Assembly (NCBI GenBank): GCA_016296415.1
Contig: JAEDJH010000036.1
Span: 1 to 15,678 of the forward strand
Length of the DNA stretch: 15,678 nt
Source: Clostridia bacterium
GTDB taxonomy: Bacteria > Bacillota > Clostridia > Christensenellales > CAG-138
Direction of reading: 5' to 3'
The position numbers and the translations under genes were made by a program. Under the pieces are notes generated by a model. The model saw only the letters and a list, made by a program, of their open reading frames with translations. It was not told the DNA's origin and searched no databases. Position 1 is the first letter of the stretch. Every line of letters starts with the position of its first letter. Positions 13,692 through 15,678 of this stretch are shown one piece after another.

Positions 13692-15350
13692 TCAGCCCTT
13701 GTTCGGCTTAAATCCGTCCTTCAATTCGACCGTTCTGTTGAACACAAGGTGCTCCGCCGTAGAATCCCTGTCCACGGTGAAATATCCCGTGCGTATGAAC
13801 TGGAACGTATCGCCGACTTTGCTCTTTGCAAGCTCCGGCTCGACAAAGCCCTGCTTTACCACGAGTGAATTGCGGTCAAAGCGCTCGGTAAAGTCCTCCA
13901 CCTTATCGTCGGTGTCAGGCAGCATCGCCGTATAGAGCCTGAACTCCGCAGGCACGGCGTCCCCAACGGGCAGCCAATGCAGCGTGCCCTTTACCTTGCG
14001 GTCGCACTCGCCGCTTCTTGTTGTCGGGTCATAGGTACAGCGAAGCTCGACTATCCCGCCGTTTTCATCCTTTACGATCTCGTTGCACTTGATTATGTAT
14101 GCGCCCTTCAGCCTTACCTCTCCGTCGGGCTTCAGGCGGAAGAACTTTTTAACCGGTTCCTCCATGAAGTCCGCTTTTTCGATATATATTTCCCGGGAAA
14201 TGCGAATTTTGCGCTTGCCGGCACTTTCGTCGCCGGGGAGATTTTCAAGCTCCGTCTCCTCCGTCATTTCCTCGTCCCAGTTGGTTATGACTACCTTCAG
14301 CGGCTCTATAACCGCCATCATCCTGTATGCCGTCTCGTTCAGCTTCTCCCTCACGCAATGCTCGAGCATGGCGGTATCGACGACGGAGTCCGCCTTTGCA
14401 ACGCCCGCCCTCGAAAGGAAGTCCTTTATCGCCTCGGGCGTATAGCCCTTTCTCCTCATGGCGCAGAGCGTGGGCATACGGGGGTCGTCCCAGCCGCTTA
14501 CAAAGCCCTCCTCGACAAGCCTGCGAAGGTGACGCTTGGACATTACGGTGTCGGTCATGTTCAGCCTCGCAAACTCTATCTGCCTCGGCCTGTTTTCAAA
14601 TTCGCACTCGGCTATCACCCAGTCGTAAAGCGGTCTGTGCGCCTCGTATTCAAGGGAGCAGAGCGAATGCGTAACGCCCTCTATGGCGTCCTGTATCGGG
14701 TGGGCAAAGTCGTACATCGGATAAATGCACCATTTGTCGCCCGTCTGGTGATGGGATTTGTGAAGTATCCTGTACAGCGCAGGGTCACGCATATTTATGT
14801 TCGCGGACGCCATGTCTATCTTCGCCCTCAGCGTCCTTTCGCCGTCGGCAAACTCGCCCGCACGCATACGCCTGAAAAGGTCCAAATTTTCTTCGACGCT
14901 GCGGTTTCTGTACGGGCTTTCCCGTCCGGGCTCGGTGAGCGTTCCCCTGTATTCACGCATCTCGTCCTTTGTCAGATCGTCCACATACGCCTTGCCCTTC
15001 ATGATGAGCTTTTCCGCAAGCCGATAGCACTCCTCAAAATACGACGAGCCGAAAACAAGCTTGTCCCATTTAAAGCCGAGCCATCTTACGTCCTCCTTTA
15101 TCGCCTCAACATACTCCACGTCTTCCTTGGCGGGGTTCGTGTCGTCAAAGCGCAGGTTGCACTTTCCGCCGTATTTTTCGGCGATGCTGAAGTTCACCCA
15201 CAGCGCCTTTGCGTGACCGATATGCGGATAACCGTTCGGTTCGGGCGGAAAGCGGGTCTGCACCCTCGGATTGAGCTTCATATCCTGCTCGACAAATTCT
15301 TCTATGAAATTCGATGCTGTTGTCGCCTCGATGCCGCATTTTTCTTCCAT
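13692..15350 (-). CDS. glnS: Glutaminyl-tRNA synthetase
   Basis: This class I synthetase charges tRNA-Gln directly with glutamine. The 552-residue form matches the length of E. coli GlnRS. Motifs: FPPEPNGYPHIGH (34-46), the GlnRS-typical THSLCSLEY (227-235), and VMSKR (269-273) as the KMSKS loop, followed by the beta-barrel anticodon-binding region in the C-terminal 200 or so residues. I start at the ATG (15348-15350) with AAGGA 8 nt upstream. The frame stays open to 15437, but that extension runs into the promoter spacer and would lie upstream of the transcription start. GlnRS is patchy in Firmicutes, most of which use the Glu-tRNA(Gln) amidotransferase route. In the family it is thought to have spread from eukaryotes. 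Confidence 0.95.
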   Translation of the reverse strand: MEEKCGIEATTASNFIEEFVEQDMKLNPRVQTRFPPEPNGYPHIGHAKALWVNFSIAEKYGGKCNLRFDDTNPAKEDVEYVEAIKEDVRWLGFKWDKLVFGSSYFEECYRLAEKLIMKGKAYVDDLTKDEMREYRGTLTEPGRESPYRNRSVEENLDLFRRMRAGEFADGERTLRAKIDMASANINMRDPALYRILHKSHHQTGDKWCIYPMYDFAHPIQDAIEGVTHSLCSLEYEAHRPLYDWVIAECEFENRPRQIEFARLNMTDTVMSKRHLRRLVEEGFVSGWDDPRMPTLCAMRRKGYTPEAIKDFLSRAGVAKADSVVDTAMLEHCVREKLNETAYRMMAVIEPLKVVITNWDEEMTEETELENLPGDESAGKRKIRISREIYIEKADFMEEPVKKFFRLKPDGEVRLKGAYIIKCNEIVKDENGGIVELRCTYDPTTRSGECDRKVKGTLHWLPVGDAVPAEFRLYTAMLPDTDDKVEDFTERFDRNSLVVKQGFVEPELAKSKVGDTFQFIRTGYFTVDRDSTAEHLVFNRTVELKDGFKPNKG

Positions 15351-15420
15351 CGTTTCATCCTTTCGGCCCGGCGTGCGATCCTGCCCGTTCACCGCCGAAG
15401 CCATTAAAAATTTGTTTTTA

Positions 15421-15450
15421 ATTATGCTACAATTCACCGCCTGCTGTCAA
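15421..15450 (-). promoter_or_regulatory. Promoter of glnS-gltX
   Basis: On the - strand a perfect -35 TTGACA (15445-15450) and a -10 CATAAT (15421-15426, five of six) are spaced 18 nt. The leader of about 64 nt is too short for a T-box, and none is visible. Confidence 0.75.
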
Positions 15451-15531
15451 TCCGTTTTTGCCGTCTTATACCTTTTTCCGGCAGCCGCTTTATTATCATG
15501 AGGTTAATTTTAAATTTTCCGAAACTGGGTA

Positions 15532-15560
15532 TTGCATTTTTCGTTCGAATAATGTATCAT
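15532..15560 (+). promoter_or_regulatory. Promoter of tRNA-Ser
   Basis: TTGCAT (15532-15537) and TATCAT (15555-15560) are spaced 17 nt on the + strand. This would start transcription about 20 nt upstream of the mature tRNA. It is divergent from the glnS promoter, and I see no gene in the space between the two. Confidence 0.6.
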
Positions 15561-15587
15561 ATTTCAGTCGCAGGGCGCACAGCATAC

Positions 15588-15677
15588 GGAGAGTTGGCTG
15601 AGTGGTCGAAGGCGCACGACTGGAAATCGTGTTTACGTGGAAGCGTAACTAGGGTTCAAATCCCTAACTCTCCGCCA
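15588..15677 (+). tRNA. tRNA-Ser (anticodon GGA)
   Basis: All arms are visible. The acceptor stem is GGAGAGT (15588-15594) with ACTCTCC (15667-15673), then discriminator G and an encoded CCA (15675-15677). The anticodon stem CACGA/TCGTG closes loop CTGGAAA with anticodon GGA, which reads UCC and UCU. A long variable arm with stem TTACG/CGTAA is the class II feature of tRNA-Ser. The T arm is TAGGG/CCCTA with TTCAAAT. It ends one base before the window edge. Confidence 0.97.
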
Positions 15678-15678
15678 A

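Noticed and set aside
13977..15407. A 476-codon + strand frame opposite glnS
   Set aside because: It mirrors the codon bias of glnS on the opposite strand and has no recognisable domain; glnS has all its class I motifs.
15351..15437. N-terminal extension of GlnRS to the upstream ATG at 15437
   Set aside because: The extension runs into the promoter spacer, is unlike GlnRS N-termini, and the internal ATG at 15350 has a good ribosome binding site and gives the normal length.

Overview
The window reads as a chromosomal segment of an anaerobic low-to-mid-GC Firmicute, most likely a gut clostridium of the Oscillospirales/Ruminococcaceae kind. Evidence for this is the order asp23/gls24-like, fakA, recG; a KtrAB-type potassium system; a clostripain-family protease; a RibU riboflavin transporter behind an FMN riboswitch; and a glutaminyl-tRNA synthetase next to glutamyl-tRNA synthetase. 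The lineage is inferred from gene content only. No phage, insertion sequence, CRISPR array or rRNA was found.

Layout. Only the left and right ends are on the + strand: at 24-914 a promoter, FMN riboswitch, terminator and ribU; at 15532-15677 a promoter and tRNA-Ser(GGA). Everything between is on the - strand and forms five transcription units, given here in the order they are transcribed (right to left). (a) glnS-gltX (15350-12221), with a promoter at 15421-15450 and a terminator at about 12160-12213. (b) A two-gene unit with its own promoter (12121-12149) and terminator (10301-10348): an orotate-phosphoribosyltransferase-like protein followed by a TIR-like/STING fusion protein. (c) trkH/ktrB and trkA/ktrA (10041-8029), with a strong extended -10 promoter and a leader of about 180 nt. 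(d) A membrane-anchored clostripain-like (C11) protease (7976-5478), whose -35 box overlaps the trkA stop codon and which ends in a clear terminator. (e) yloU (asp23/gls24-like), fakA (yloV) and recG (5116-926), which runs into ribU tail to tail.

The notable system is unit (b). The 340-residue product at 10384-11406 carries an N-terminal TIR-like domain with the Phe-Glu-Met-Gly motif holding the presumed catalytic Glu. This is followed by a C-terminal domain matching bacterial STING block by block (Gly-Tyr-Phe helix, Ile-Ile-Ile-Pro strand, Tyr-Gly-Leu, Tyr-Asp-Met-Pro, C-terminal amphipathic helix). Bacterial TIR-STING is known as a cyclic-dinucleotide-activated NADase effector of CBASS anti-phage defence, normally beside a CD-NTase. 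No CD-NTase lies in this window. The partner gene instead encodes an OPRT-like protein whose PRPP-binding loop has lost its acidic pair. The pair sits next to a potassium transport system of a type that c-di-AMP controls in Firmicutes. This makes it a candidate for a STING pathway without a CD-NTase: possibly a sensor of the cell's own cyclic dinucleotides, or a defence unit with a nucleotide-binding partner. That reading is inference; the domain calls rest on motifs seen in the sequence and on recalled family alignments.
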